A stretch of 64,000 nucleotides of DNA from JBFXIE01 sp050176255 (lineage in GTDB: Bacteria > Pseudomonadota > Gammaproteobacteria > Burkholderiales > Burkholderiaceae_C), in NCBI RefSeq assembly GCF_050176255.1, contig NZ_JBFXIE010000005.1. One strand, written 5' to 3'. The notes below the pieces were generated by a model that saw only the letters and a list, made by a program, of their open reading frames with translations, had not been told where the DNA came from and ran no database searches. The position numbers and the translations under genes were made by a program. Positions 1 through 8,437 of the stretch are shown one piece after another (within the stretch, counting starts at the first letter, position 1; every line of letters starts with the position of its first letter).

Positions 1-88
1 CGCGCGGTATGGGAAACAGCAGCGTCGCGTCGTACTGGTCGGTATAGGCCGATGCCTTGCCCAGCTGGGATTGGTTCGGGGTGTTCAC
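1..88 (-). CDS. queF: QueF, NADPH-dependent 7-cyano-7-deazaguanine reductase (5' end only)
   Basis: Only the first 29 codons lie in the window; the gene runs off the left edge. It starts with GTG at 88 and reads MNTPNQSQLGKASAY followed by TDQYDATLLFPIPR. The LGK-(A/S)-x-Y-x-DQYD pattern and the LLFPIPR stretch match the N-terminus of the long proteobacterial QueF form. That enzyme reduces the nitrile preQ0 to the amine preQ1 in queuosine synthesis, in the cytoplasm. The GTG start is chosen because no ATG lies in frame nearby and the family start fits. It lies downstream of the oxygenase gene on the same strand, separated by a palindromic repeat. The catalytic Cys and Asp are outside the window. 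Confidence 0.75.
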   Translation of the reverse strand, partial: MNTPNQSQLGKASAYTDQYDATLLFPIPR

Positions 89-110
89 GGTGTGCTGCCA
101 GGTTGTGCTA

Positions 111-164
111 GAAAATAAATAGCTGCCAGCGCTTGATATAAAAGGGCTGGAGGCATTTTTGGCT
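111..164 (+). repeat. Dispersed palindromic element, copy 1 (forward)
   Basis: This copy contains AAATAGCTGCCAGCGCTTG, then AAAGGGCTGGAGGC, then ATTTTTGG. It is one of the best copies of the family found throughout the window. It fills the gap between the oxygenase stop and the queF start. Confidence 0.85.
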
Positions 165-169
165 TGTAT

Positions 170-1039
170 TTAATTGAACTCCCGCTCGCGCAGCCATTTG
201 GTGGCGATCCACTTTTCGCCCTCGATCACCGGCGCGCCGCCGTGCAGCGTGCGCGTGGCGGGGTGGGCGCGCTCATAGCTGAAGAACACCGCGTTGCCCT
301 GGCGCGGCGCGATCTCCAGGGGCACGTCAGGGAAGATGGTGCCGCCGCCCTTGCGCGGGTTGTTCAGGTAGATCACCAGCGTGGCCACGCGTTGGCCGCC
401 ACGGCGCAAGATGGTGGCCGTGCCGGGCTGGCCGGGGTCGAAGTAGTCGTAATGCGGCTTGTACTGCGCGCCCGGCTGGTAGTGCAGCACCTGCAGGCCC
501 TCGCCGTTTTCGATGGGCCAGCGCACCAGGCGGGCAATGCGTTCTTCCAGGCGCTGAACCACCGGAGTTTCGCCGCGCTGAAAGAACATGCCGTCGCTGG
601 TGCGGTCGGCATTCACCTCAGATCCGCCCGTGGCCGTCTGCACGGTGAGCGAGCGCGCCATGCGCGGGTCTGCCGCGTCGATGATGGCCTGGCATTCATC
701 GGGCGACAGCAGGTTGCCAAACAACACCACGCGTGGGTTGGCCATGGCCATCAGCACCTCGACCTGGCGGTCGCCCACGTCGATGAACAGCGGCGATTCG
801 GCAATGTCGGGGTCGGGCACCGGCACGGCGGGCGGCTGGCCCTGCTGCTGCGCCACGTTGTCCAGGTGCGCGCGCAGCACGTCCTCGACGGCCCGCACGG
901 CCACGTCTTCGTTCCAGCCGGCTGTGCACATCGACTGGATCAGCGCGGGCGCGGCAATGCCGTTGCGGGCCTGGTCGATGATCCATTGGCGCAGCTCGGG
1001 CGTGACGGGTTGGGATGATGCGGTGCTTTGCTTGGACAT
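170..1039 (-). CDS. 2OG-Fe(II) oxygenase, prolyl-4-hydroxylase-like
   Basis: This 289-residue protein ends in a prolyl 4-hydroxylase alpha-subunit (P4Hc) double-stranded beta-helix domain, roughly residues 100-285. The Fe(II) ligands are visible as H196 and D198 in KPHYDYFDP and the distal His at about 266 in TLHGG. K276 in EGEKWIATKW is the expected 2-oxoglutarate-binding Lys. The first 95 residues are an N-terminal region holding a short helical segment (PELRQWIIDQARNG) whose function I do not recognise. Family members hydroxylate proline or related side chains using O2 and 2-oxoglutarate; the bacterial substrate is usually unknown and cannot be told here. There is no signal peptide, so it should be cytoplasmic. 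It lies 59 nt after the unknown gene at 1099-1485 and may be co-transcribed with it. Confidence 0.9.
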   Translation of the reverse strand: MSKQSTASSQPVTPELRQWIIDQARNGIAAPALIQSMCTAGWNEDVAVRAVEDVLRAHLDNVAQQQGQPPAVPVPDPDIAESPLFIDVGDRQVEVLMAMANPRVVLFGNLLSPDECQAIIDAADPRMARSLTVQTATGGSEVNADRTSDGMFFQRGETPVVQRLEERIARLVRWPIENGEGLQVLHYQPGAQYKPHYDYFDPGQPGTATILRRGGQRVATLVIYLNNPRKGGGTIFPDVPLEIAPRQGNAVFFSYERAHPATRTLHGGAPVIEGEKWIATKWLREREFN

Positions 1040-1098
1040 GGCGTCGCGGGCGATGGGTTCAGGGCAGGGCTTGCAAGGCGGGCATGGGCAACAGACTC

Positions 1099-1485
1099 TC
1101 AGCTGCGCTTGAGGCCCAGCGCATGCAGTTCGGCGTCGCTCAGGCGCGACAGCACATCGCTGCGCAGCGCCTTCAGGCGCTGGTGGTGGCGAAAGTCCAA
1201 GTCCACGCCCTGCAGGGCTTGAGCGCCGTCAGAGTCGATCGCGTAGGCCTCGCCGGCCGTCTCGTTGACCAGCAGCCACATGCGGCGCACCTGCCCGCGC
1301 TGGCCGCCGTGGTTGTGCTTTTGCGCAAAGGCATCGGCGTCGGCGCGCCGGGTGAAGGTGGCCTTCAGGAAATCCTCGCGCATGAAATTGATCCACACGC
1401 CCCAGCCTTCGCGCACGGTGGCTTCAAACGGTTGGTCGAGCGGCTGGCTGGCAGGGTAGTGCGCTGTTTCTACGGCGTGCTTCAT
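1099..1485 (-). CDS. Conserved hypothetical protein, 128 aa
   Basis: I do not recognise a named family. The protein is soluble-looking, with no signal peptide or membrane segment. It has an N-terminal aromatic-rich part (GWGVWINFMREDFLKATF), a charged middle with a His/Gly-rich loop (KHNHGGQRGQ), a strand-like MWLLVNETAG segment and a helical C-terminus ending in LSDAELHALGLKRS. The ATG at 1485 is the only sensible start. It sits between yaaA and the oxygenase gene on the same strand. Codon use is GC3-rich like its neighbours, which supports a real gene. Confidence 0.7.
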   Translation of the reverse strand: MKHAVETAHYPASQPLDQPFEATVREGWGVWINFMREDFLKATFTRRADADAFAQKHNHGGQRGQVRRMWLLVNETAGEAYAIDSDGAQALQGVDLDFRHHQRLKALRSDVLSRLSDAELHALGLKRS

Positions 1486-1556
1486 GGGCAGGTGCGGAGG
1501 AAATGCGGGTGGTTGGTGCAGGTGTTTGGTGCGGCTGGATGGTGCAGTGGAGCCGT

Positions 1557-2339
1557 TCAGCCGCTGACGGCATCGCGGCGAAACACCAGCCGCTGCGGCT
1601 CGGACGATGGCGGGTGGAAAGCATAGCCTTCCAGGTCAAACTGCTCCAGCTGCTGCGGCAGGGACACGCGTTGCTGTATGGCCCAGCGCGCCATCAGGCC
1701 GCGTGCGCGCTTGGCATAAAAGCTGATGATCTTGTACTGGCCGGCCTTGCAGTCCTCGAACACGCACTCGATCACGCGCGCCTTGAGCGCCCTGGCGTCC
1801 ACGGACTTGAAGTATTCCTGCGAGGCCAGGTTGACCACCACGGGCGAAGTGTCTGCGGCCAGTTGCTGGTTGAGGTGCTCGGCGATGCGCGTGCCCCAGA
1901 ACTGGTACAGGTTGGCGCCCGCGTCGGTGGCCAGGCGCGTGCCCATTTCCAGGCGGTAGGGTTGCATCAGGTCCAGCGGGCGCAGCACGCCGTACAGCCC
2001 GCTCAGGATGGCCACATGCTGCTGCGCCCACTGCAGGTCGTCGCCCGACAGCGTCTGCGCCTGCAAGCCTTCATAGACGTCGCCATTGAAGGCCAGCACC
2101 GCCTGGCGCGCGTTGGCGGGCGTGAACTGCGGCTGCCACGCCGCATACCGCGCCACGTTGAGGGCGGCCAGCGGGTCGCTGATCGACATCAGCGACGCCA
2201 CCTCTTGCGGCGACTTCTCGCGCAGCACGTCGATCAGGCGCTGTGCCTGCGGCACAAAGTGGGGCTGCGTGTGCGGCAGGCCGGCGGGCAGCGGGGTGTC
2301 GTAGTCCAGCGACTTGGCGGGCGAGAGCAAGAACAGCAT
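1557..2339 (-). CDS. yaaA: Peroxide stress protein YaaA (UPF0246)
   Basis: The protein begins MLFLLSPAKSLDYDTPLP, the hallmark N-terminus of the YaaA/UPF0246 family, and is 260 residues long, normal for the family. The internal segments LSGLYGVLRPLDLMQPYRLEMG and the late FYAKRARGLMARW are also typical. An in-frame ATG at 2372 would add 11 residues (MEASITKVATA) absent from the family, so 2339 is preferred. In Escherichia coli YaaA lowers free intracellular iron during hydrogen peroxide stress, limiting Fenton damage, and binds DNA. It is cytoplasmic. It lies downstream of rne on the same strand, separated by a terminator-like hairpin, so it probably has its own promoter. Confidence 0.93.
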   Translation of the reverse strand: MLFLLSPAKSLDYDTPLPAGLPHTQPHFVPQAQRLIDVLREKSPQEVASLMSISDPLAALNVARYAAWQPQFTPANARQAVLAFNGDVYEGLQAQTLSGDDLQWAQQHVAILSGLYGVLRPLDLMQPYRLEMGTRLATDAGANLYQFWGTRIAEHLNQQLAADTSPVVVNLASQEYFKSVDARALKARVIECVFEDCKAGQYKIISFYAKRARGLMARWAIQQRVSLPQQLEQFDLEGYAFHPPSSEPQRLVFRRDAVSG

Positions 2340-2424
2340 GGCAGTTGCAACTTTGGTGATTGAAGCCTCCATAAAGATTCAGTTGCTGGTCTGCCAACCA
2401 CTGATCTCCATGGGTTTGATGGTG

Positions 2425-2460
2425 AAACGGCACCGCAGGCCAGTCGCTTGCGGTGCCGTT
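2425..2460 (-). terminator. Probable rne terminator
   Basis: Perfect 12-bp inverted repeat: AACGGCACCGCA at 2426-2437 and TGCGGTGCCGTT at 2449-2460, with an 11-nt loop. It lies 26 nt beyond the rne stop. On the minus strand it is followed by only a short T tract (TTTC), so termination may be partial. Confidence 0.65.
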
Positions 2461-2485
2461 GGCGCGGACGCGGGAGTCTGCGCCG

Positions 2486-5400
2486 TCAGGCGGCGTTGCC
2501 CTCTTTGTCGAAGGGCAGTTGCAGGTCGCGCAGGTCGCGGCGTGTTTCCACCAGCACCAGCGGGCCCTCATCCAGCTGCGCCACGGGCGGGCGTTCGCGC
2601 GGCACGTGCACCGGCTTGGGCTCGGCGGCAATCGCTGCTTGGACGGCGGCGATCTTCTCTGCGTCGGAGTTCACCCACTCCAGCCCTGCATCCTGCGCCA
2701 CCTGCTGCAGCGATGCCACGGGCAGCGTGAAGGCCGACACGCGCGGCATGCCGCTGGCAGCTGCCGCGGGTGCGGCCGGCTGCTCGGCCGGGGCCGTTGC
2801 AGGCGTTGCGACCGGCGCTGACGCTGCGGGTGCGGCGGCGGGCGGTGTTGCGGCGGTTGCCGGCGGCACTTGCGCCACGGCATCAGCCGCTGACGGCGCC
2901 GCTGCCGGTGCGGTTGCCGGCAGCACGTGCTGCGCCGTGGGTGCCGCTGCTTGCGGGGCCTTGGCGGGCGCGGCCTCTGGCGCCACAGGCGCCGCAGGCA
3001 AGCTGGTCGCCGGGGCTGCAGTAGCGGGTACTGACGCGGGCGCTGCAAAGTAGCTGCGGCGCGCGGGTTCGCTGGCGGTTTCGGTCACGCGGTCATCGGC
3101 GCGCTGGTCCGCGCTCGCTGCGGAGTCGGGCACACCGACGGCGGCTGTGGTGGCCGGTGCGTCACCCTCGGCGGCGCTGTCGCCTCCGTTGCGCGAACCG
3201 CGTTCGGCACGGTCTCCACGGTCGGCGCGGTCACGGCGGTCACGGCCGTAGCGGTCGCGCGATCGGCGCTCGCGGCGCTGCTCCTCGCCGCCGGTAGCCT
3301 CGGGCTGGCCAGGCGCGGCTTCGTGGCCCGTCAAGTCCAGGTCGGGCAGGGCGGACAGTGGCGCGGTGTCGGCAAAGTCCACGCCTGCGGCAGGGGTGGC
3401 GGCTTCGTCGGCGCGCGGGCCGCGCTCGCTGCGGTCACGGCCACGTCCACCGCGTTCGCCGCGTTCGCGGCGCGGTGCGCGCTCCTGGTCTTGCTGCACT
3501 TCGGCGCCAGAGACGGCGGGCGCGGCGTTGCGCTCGGCCGTCAGGTCGGCAGCTGCCTGGTCGGTTTGCTGTGCTTGCTGCGCGGCGCGTTCACGGCCGC
3601 CACGGCCCTCGCGCGGCTCGCGGCGGCCTTCGCCCTCGGGACGATCGCCGCGGCCATTGCGGGATTCGCGCGGTTCACGGGGTTCACGTGGTTCGCGGCC
3701 CTCCCGGCTTTCGCGTGGCTCACGCACTTCGCGGGATTCACGAGCTTCGCGCCCTTCTGCCGAGCGTTCGCCGCCCCGGCCCTCGCCACGGCGGCCACGG
3801 CCTTCACCGCTTGCGCTGGCGCCATCGCGGTTGGTGCCGCGTTCGGTGTTGCCGCTGCCGCGGCGGCTGCCGCGTTCACCGCTGCGGCCGTCGCGGCGCG
3901 CTTCGGTGCGGGCGCCGGGATCCGCTGGCGCTTGCGCCGGTGCGGGTGCCGGGGCTGGCGCGGGCCCGAAGCCAAACAGGCTCTTGAGCCAGCCCAGGAA
4001 GCCCAGTTGCGGCACTGGCGCGGGCGCGGGCCGCTGTGGCGCGGCGGTCTGCGTGCGTGGCTGGCCCTGGGCGCGGTTGCCGGTACCTGTGCCGTTGGCG
4101 GGCCGGGCGGGCGCGGCTTCGGGGCGGGCCTCTGCCACGGGGGCGGGCGCGTCTGGCAGCACGCCCTTGATCACCGGCGTCTGCTTGTTGGTGGGCTCTT
4201 GCGAGCGGCGCGTGACGGTGGTGGGGTCTTCCACCTCTTCGGCCAGCTTGTAGCTGACGTCCAGGTTCTCCAGGCGCGGGTCGTCGTGCTTGAGGCGCTC
4301 GAGCTTGTAGTGCGGCGTCTCCAGCGTCTTGTTGGGGATCATCAGCACGCTGACGCGCTGCTTGAGCTCGATCTTGGCGATCTCGGTGCGCTTTTCGTTC
4401 AGCAGGAAGCTGGCCACCTCCACCGGCACCTGGCAGTGCACCGCGGCGGTGTTGTCCTTCATGGACTCTTCCTGAATGATGCGCAGGATCTGCAGGGCCG
4501 AGCTTTCCGTGTCGCGGATGTGGCCGGAGCCGCCGCAGCGCGGGCAGTTGATGTGCGCGCCTTCGCTCAAGGCAGGCTTCAGACGCTGGCGGCTCATCTC
4601 CATCAGGCCAAACTTGCTGATGGTGCCGAACTGCACGCGGGCGCGGTCCTGGCGCAGCGCGTCGCGCAGGCGGTTTTCGACCTCGCGGCGGTTTTTGGCT
4701 TCCTCCATGTCGATGAAGTCGATCACGATCAGGCCGCCCAGGTCGCGCAGGCGCATCTGGCGCGCCACTTCGTCGGCGGCTTCCAGGTTGGTGCGGGTGG
4801 CGGTTTCTTCGATGTCGCCGCCCTTGATGGCGCGCGCCGAGTTCACGTCCACGCTGACCAACGCCTCGGTGTGGTCGATCACGATGGCGCCGCCGCTGGG
4901 CAGCTGCACGGTGCGGGCGTAGGCCGATTCGATCTGGTGCTCGATCTGGAAGCGCGAGAACAGCGGCGCATCGTCGCGGTAGCGCTTCACGCGGGCGGCA
5001 TGCTCGGGCATGACATGCGCCATGAACTGCTGCGCCTGCTCGTAAATGTCGTCGGTGTCGATGAGGATGTCACCGATGTCGTTGTTGAAATAGTCGCGGA
5101 TGGCGCGGATCACCAGGCTGGACTCCTGGTAGATCAAAAACGCGCCCTTGCCGCCCTTGGCCGCGCCGTCGATGGCGGTCCACAGTTTCAGCAGGTAGTT
5201 CAGATCCCATTGCAGCTCGGGCGCGGTGCGGCCGATGCCGGCGGTGCGCGCGATGATGCTCATGCCCTTGGGGTAGTCGAGCTGGTCCATCGCCTCTTTG
5301 AGCTCGGCGCGGTCCTCGCCCTCGATACGGCGCGACACGCCGCCGCCGCGAGGGTTGTTGGGCATCAGCACCACATAGCGGCCGGCCAGGCTGATGAAGG

Positions 5401-5749
5401 TGGTCAGCGCTGCGCCCTTGTTGCCGCGCTCTTCTTTTTCGACCTGGACGATCAGCTCCTGGCCTTCTTTGATCACATCGCTGATGCGCGCCTGGCTGGG
5501 CGATACACCCTCGGCAAAGTACTGCTTGGAGATTTCCTTGAAGGGCAAAAAGCCGTGGCGATCCTCGCCGTAATCGACAAAGCAGGCCTCCAGCGAGGGC
5601 TCGACGCGCGTGACGACGGCCTTGTAGATGTTGCCCTTGCGCTGCTCGCGCCCTTCGATCTCGATTTCGTAGTCCAGCAGCTTTTGGCCGTCCACGATGG
5701 CCAGGCGCCGCTCTTCGGGCTGCGTGGCGTTGATGAGCATCCGCTTCAT
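2486..5749 (-). CDS. rne: Ribonuclease E
   Basis: This 1087-residue endoribonuclease forms the core of the RNA degradosome and processes rRNA, tRNA and mRNA from 5'-monophosphate ends. It starts MKRMLINATQPEERRLAIVDG, the standard N-terminus; an upstream in-frame ATG at 5842 adds unrelated residues. The S1 RNA-binding domain covers roughly 38-118 (GNIYKAVVTRVEPSLEACF). The catalytic Mg-binding aspartates lie in SVDVNSARA (about 300) and IVIDFIDME (about 345). The Zn-link cysteines are in CPRCGGSGH (about 405). The C-terminal half is disordered: an Arg/Glu/Gly-rich stretch with repeated RE(P/S) units, then a long Ala/Pro-rich linker, then a conserved-looking end (RRDLRDLQLPFDKEG). It is divergent from rluC, the classic rne-rluC arrangement. 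Confidence 0.98.
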   Translation of the reverse strand: MKRMLINATQPEERRLAIVDGQKLLDYEIEIEGREQRKGNIYKAVVTRVEPSLEACFVDYGEDRHGFLPFKEISKQYFAEGVSPSQARISDVIKEGQELIVQVEKEERGNKGAALTTFISLAGRYVVLMPNNPRGGGVSRRIEGEDRAELKEAMDQLDYPKGMSIIARTAGIGRTAPELQWDLNYLLKLWTAIDGAAKGGKGAFLIYQESSLVIRAIRDYFNNDIGDILIDTDDIYEQAQQFMAHVMPEHAARVKRYRDDAPLFSRFQIEHQIESAYARTVQLPSGGAIVIDHTEALVSVDVNSARAIKGGDIEETATRTNLEAADEVARQMRLRDLGGLIVIDFIDMEEAKNRREVENRLRDALRQDRARVQFGTISKFGLMEMSRQRLKPALSEGAHINCPRCGGSGHIRDTESSALQILRIIQEESMKDNTAAVHCQVPVEVASFLLNEKRTEIAKIELKQRVSVLMIPNKTLETPHYKLERLKHDDPRLENLDVSYKLAEEVEDPTTVTRRSQEPTNKQTPVIKGVLPDAPAPVAEARPEAAPARPANGTGTGNRAQGQPRTQTAAPQRPAPAPVPQLGFLGWLKSLFGFGPAPAPAPAPAQAPADPGARTEARRDGRSGERGSRRGSGNTERGTNRDGASASGEGRGRRGEGRGGERSAEGREARESREVREPRESREGREPREPREPRESRNGRGDRPEGEGRREPREGRGGRERAAQQAQQTDQAAADLTAERNAAPAVSGAEVQQDQERAPRRERGERGGRGRDRSERGPRADEAATPAAGVDFADTAPLSALPDLDLTGHEAAPGQPEATGGEEQRRERRSRDRYGRDRRDRADRGDRAERGSRNGGDSAAEGDAPATTAAVGVPDSAASADQRADDRVTETASEPARRSYFAAPASVPATAAPATSLPAAPVAPEAAPAKAPQAAAPTAQHVLPATAPAAAPSAADAVAQVPPATAATPPAAAPAASAPVATPATAPAEQPAAPAAAASGMPRVSAFTLPVASLQQVAQDAGLEWVNSDAEKIAAVQAAIAAEPKPVHVPRERPPVAQLDEGPLVLVETRRDLRDLQLPFDKEGNAA

Positions 5750-6339
5750 GATGCGTGTCCTTTTCGTTATGTTGTCAGGCGGCACGCGCGCAGCGCCAGG
5801 TCTGCGGCTGCAGTGGCGCGCTCCGCCAGTTCCAAACCTCAACAGGCCCTAAACGAGCCGGGAATGCCTGGACTGACGCATCGAAACGAAAGGAATTGCC
5901 GGGGATGCCCACGGCCGCGCAGCGTCTAGCTGCACGGACGGGGTGGGGGCGCAAGGATGGGGGCGAGCCGGACGGTGCGCAGGCGTGCTACGAAAAAAGT
6001 AGCTGTTGGCGCTTGTCCAACGGGTGCTGAAGGCAAATATGGTGCACATGGCGAAGGCTGACGCCCACGCCATAATGCCACCATCCATGCCAGCAACACC
6101 CACATGATTTCGCTTTGATCCGCTGCTCGCCACGCCCTGGTGGGGCGGGAGTCAGCCTGGAATTTCCGTATTCAGTGTTTCGATTTGTCAGCCTGCACGA
6201 TTGGCGCGCAAACCACCGCAGGCAACCGGCCTGCAGTCTGAGTGCACGACGCCCGCTGGCATCGACCATACTGCGCACCGAGTCGGGCTGTGTCCATTAA
6301 ACTCCAGACAAATCAACCACTTACACATTCGTCGCGCAG
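5750..6339. other. 590-bp divergent intergenic region between rne and rluC
   Basis: It carries the rne 5' leader (several hundred nt if the promoter is near rluC), one copy of the dispersed repeat at 5986-6040 and no ORF with coding character. In E. coli the rne leader is long and structured and mediates autoregulation by RNase E, so a long leader is expected here. I could not find a convincing -35/-10 pair on either strand. The right-hand half is noticeably less GC-rich than the surrounding genes. Confidence 0.5.
5986..6040 (+). repeat. Dispersed palindromic element, copy 2 (forward)
   Basis: Contains GTGCTACGAAAAAAGTAGCT followed by GTTGGCGCTTGTCCAACGGG and TGCTGAAGGCAAAT. It matches the family core ATAGCTGCCAGCGCTTG with a few changes. 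It lies in the rne-rluC intergenic region. Confidence 0.75.
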
Positions 6340-7359
6340 GTGAAACACATTATAGGGGGCAAACCGGCCGCAGGCCGCGCCCCGATTGACGCCCCGGCTG
6401 CCCGTATCGTCGAGGTCGATGCCGAGTCCGCAGGCCAGCGGCTTGACAACTTTCTGATACGCCACTTGAAGGGTGTGCCCAAGACGCATGTCTATCGCAT
6501 CATCCGCAGCGGTGAGGTGCGCCTGAACAAGGGCCGCACCAGTGCCGACGCGCGCGTGGCCGCCGGCGACCTGGTGCGCCTGCCGCCCGTGCGCGTGTCC
6601 GAGAGGGTGCAGGACAAGGCTGAGCGCCCCGCGCCCGCGCGTGAATTCCCCGCCTTGCTGGAAGACGAGCACCTGATCGCCATTGACAAGCCCGCGGGGG
6701 TGGCCGTGCACGGCGGCAGCGGCGTGAGCTTTGGCGTGATCGAGCAATTGCGCCAGGCGCGGCCCCAGGCCAAGTACCTGGAGCTGGTGCACCGGCTGGA
6801 CCGCGAGACCTCGGGCATCCTGCTGGTGGCCAAAAAGCGCAGCGCGCTCACGCATTTGCAGGACCAGTTCCGCGGGCGCGAGACGGGCAAGACCTATCTG
6901 GCGCTGGTCGCCGGGCAGTGGCCCGCCAACAGGAAGGTGATCGACACGCCGCTGCACAAATACCTGCAGGAAGACGGCGAGCGCCGCGTGCGCGTGACCA
7001 CGCCCGATGATCCGGACGGCATGCGCTCCATCACCCTGGTCAAGGTGCGCAGCCAGATCGCCCCGCGCCCCCTGCAGGGACTGCCGGCGATGAGTCTGCT
7101 GGAGGTCACCATCAAGACCGGGCGCACGCACCAGATCCGCGTGCACCTGTCATCGCAGGGCCACCCGATCGCGGGGGATGACAAATACGGCGACTTCGAA
7201 CTGAACAAGCGCTTGAACAAACAAGGCCTCAGGCGCATGTTTCTTCACGCGTGGCGGCTACAGTTTGACCACCCGGCCAGCGGCGAGCGCCTTGAGCTGC
7301 GCGCCGAGCTGCCGCCCGAGCTGACTGCCTTCCTCTCTGATGACCCCGCACATGCCTGA
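6340..7359 (+). CDS. rluC: 23S rRNA pseudouridine synthase RluC
   Basis: This 339-residue RluA-family enzyme makes pseudouridines in 23S rRNA (positions 955, 2504 and 2580 in E. coli). An S4 RNA-binding domain occupies roughly 30-80 (LDNFLIRHLKGVPKTHVYR). The catalytic domain carries HRLDRETSG with the nucleophilic Asp near residue 154. The C-terminal ITGRTHQIR-type motif appears as KTGRTHQIRVHL. The start is GTG at 6340, the first in-frame start after a stop. The gene is divergent from rne. Its end overlaps the HAD gene by 20 nt, so the two are probably translationally coupled. Confidence 0.96.
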   Translation: MKHIIGGKPAAGRAPIDAPAARIVEVDAESAGQRLDNFLIRHLKGVPKTHVYRIIRSGEVRLNKGRTSADARVAAGDLVRLPPVRVSERVQDKAERPAPAREFPALLEDEHLIAIDKPAGVAVHGGSGVSFGVIEQLRQARPQAKYLELVHRLDRETSGILLVAKKRSALTHLQDQFRGRETGKTYLALVAGQWPANRKVIDTPLHKYLQEDGERRVRVTTPDDPDGMRSITLVKVRSQIAPRPLQGLPAMSLLEVTIKTGRTHQIRVHLSSQGHPIAGDDKYGDFELNKRLNKQGLRRMFLHAWRLQFDHPASGERLELRAELPPELTAFLSDDPAHA

Positions 7360-8032
7360 AGAAACCTTCCGCACAAGCCCGCGCCGCTTCGATCTCATTG
7401 CCTTCGACTGGGACGGCACGCTGTTCGACTCCACCGCCATCATCGTGCGCAGCATCCAGGATGCGGTGCGCGACCTTGGCGGCACCGTGCCCACCGATGA
7501 AGCCGCCGCCTGGGTGATCGGCATGGCGCTGCCCCAGGCCCTGGCCCATGCCGCGCCCGACGTGCCGCGCGAGCGCCACACCGAGCTGGGTAACCGCTAC
7601 CGCTACCACTACCTCAAGCGCCAGGACGACGTAAGCCTGTTTGACGGCGTGCTGCCCATGCTGGAGGGCCTGCGCGATCGCGGCCACCTGCTGGCCGTGG
7701 CCACTGGCAAAAGCCGCCGCGGGCTGGATCAGGTGCTGCAAATGGTGCAGCTGCGCGGCATGTTCCACGGCTCGCGCACGGCCGACGAGACCGCCGGCAA
7801 GCCGCACCCGCTGATGCTGCAAGAGCTGATGGCCGAGTTTGACGTGCCGCCCGAGCGCCTGTTGATGATTGGCGACACCACGCACGACCTGGAGATGGCC
7901 CGCGCCGCCGGCTGCGCCAGTGTGGGCGTGGGCTACGGCGCGCACAGCACGCAGGGCTTCGAGGCACTGGGCCCCCTGTGCGTGGCATCGTCCGTGGCCG
8001 AGCTGCATCGCTGGCTGCTGCAGCACGCCTGA
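7340..8032 (+). CDS. HAD-superfamily phosphatase (Gph-like, subfamily IA)
   Basis: A 230-residue HAD hydrolase with all four motifs: DWDGT (D23 nucleophile, D25 acid/base), VATGKSR (motif II Thr, about 117), a Lys in ETAGKPHP (motif III) and GDTTHDLEMARAAG (motif IV, about 177). The alpha-helical cap between motifs I and II places it in subfamily IA, like phosphoglycolate phosphatase. HAD genes of this type commonly follow rluC in betaproteobacteria. The substrate cannot be assigned from sequence. It starts inside rluC (an alternative ATG is at 7352) and its TGA overlaps the ATG of the Rieske gene by one base. Confidence 0.9.
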   Translation: MTPHMPEETFRTSPRRFDLIAFDWDGTLFDSTAIIVRSIQDAVRDLGGTVPTDEAAAWVIGMALPQALAHAAPDVPRERHTELGNRYRYHYLKRQDDVSLFDGVLPMLEGLRDRGHLLAVATGKSRRGLDQVLQMVQLRGMFHGSRTADETAGKPHPLMLQELMAEFDVPPERLLMIGDTTHDLEMARAAGCASVGVGYGAHSTQGFEALGPLCVASSVAELHRWLLQHA

Positions 8033-8433
8033 TGAATGCGCCAGTGTCCGCACCCGTAGCCGCGCCAATGCCGCGGCACATTCCCCTGTGCCCTGCCGAT
8101 GCCTTGGTGAACGGCGGCCGCGCCGTGGCCTTCGATGTGCGCTATTGCGGCCAGGTTTGCCGCGCCTTCGCCATTCGCTACCGGGGCCGGGCGTACGCCT
8201 ACCTGAACCGCTGCACCCATGTGCCCATCGAGATGGACTACCAGGAAGGCCAGTTTTTTGACGACACCGGCAGCTGGCTGCTGTGCGCCACCCACGGCGC
8301 GGCCTATCAGCCCGACACCGGCGCCTGCGCGGGCGGGCCCTGCCGCGGTGGCCTGGTGCAGATTGCCCTGACTGAAGAGGGCGACATGGTGCACTGGCAT
8401 ACTGCCGCCCACCTGCACACCGTAGAGTTCTGA
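8032..8433 (+). CDS. Rieske [2Fe-2S] domain protein
   Basis: A 133-residue soluble Rieske protein. Cluster ligands are C61 and H63 in CTH and C85 and H88 in CATH, spaced as in the ferredoxin-type Rieske fold. No signal peptide or transmembrane anchor is seen, so it resembles small cytosolic Rieske ferredoxins or the Rieske half of nitrite-reductase small subunits rather than the bc1 subunit. The start ATG overlaps the HAD stop (TGATG). Its oxygenase or other partner is not visible nearby. It sits between rluC-HAD and an S49 peptidase, an order I associate with Burkholderiales. Confidence 0.9.
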   Translation: MNAPVSAPVAAPMPRHIPLCPADALVNGGRAVAFDVRYCGQVCRAFAIRYRGRAYAYLNRCTHVPIEMDYQEGQFFDDTGSWLLCATHGAAYQPDTGACAGGPCRGGLVQIALTEEGDMVHWHTAAHLHTVEF

Positions 8434-8437
8434 CCCC

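Noticed and set aside
3323..5929. 868-codon open frame opposite rne
   Set aside because: It is the complement of a very GC-rich, unambiguous RNase E gene; the predicted protein is Ala/Arg/Gly/His-rich without domains. Long antisense frames are expected at this GC content.
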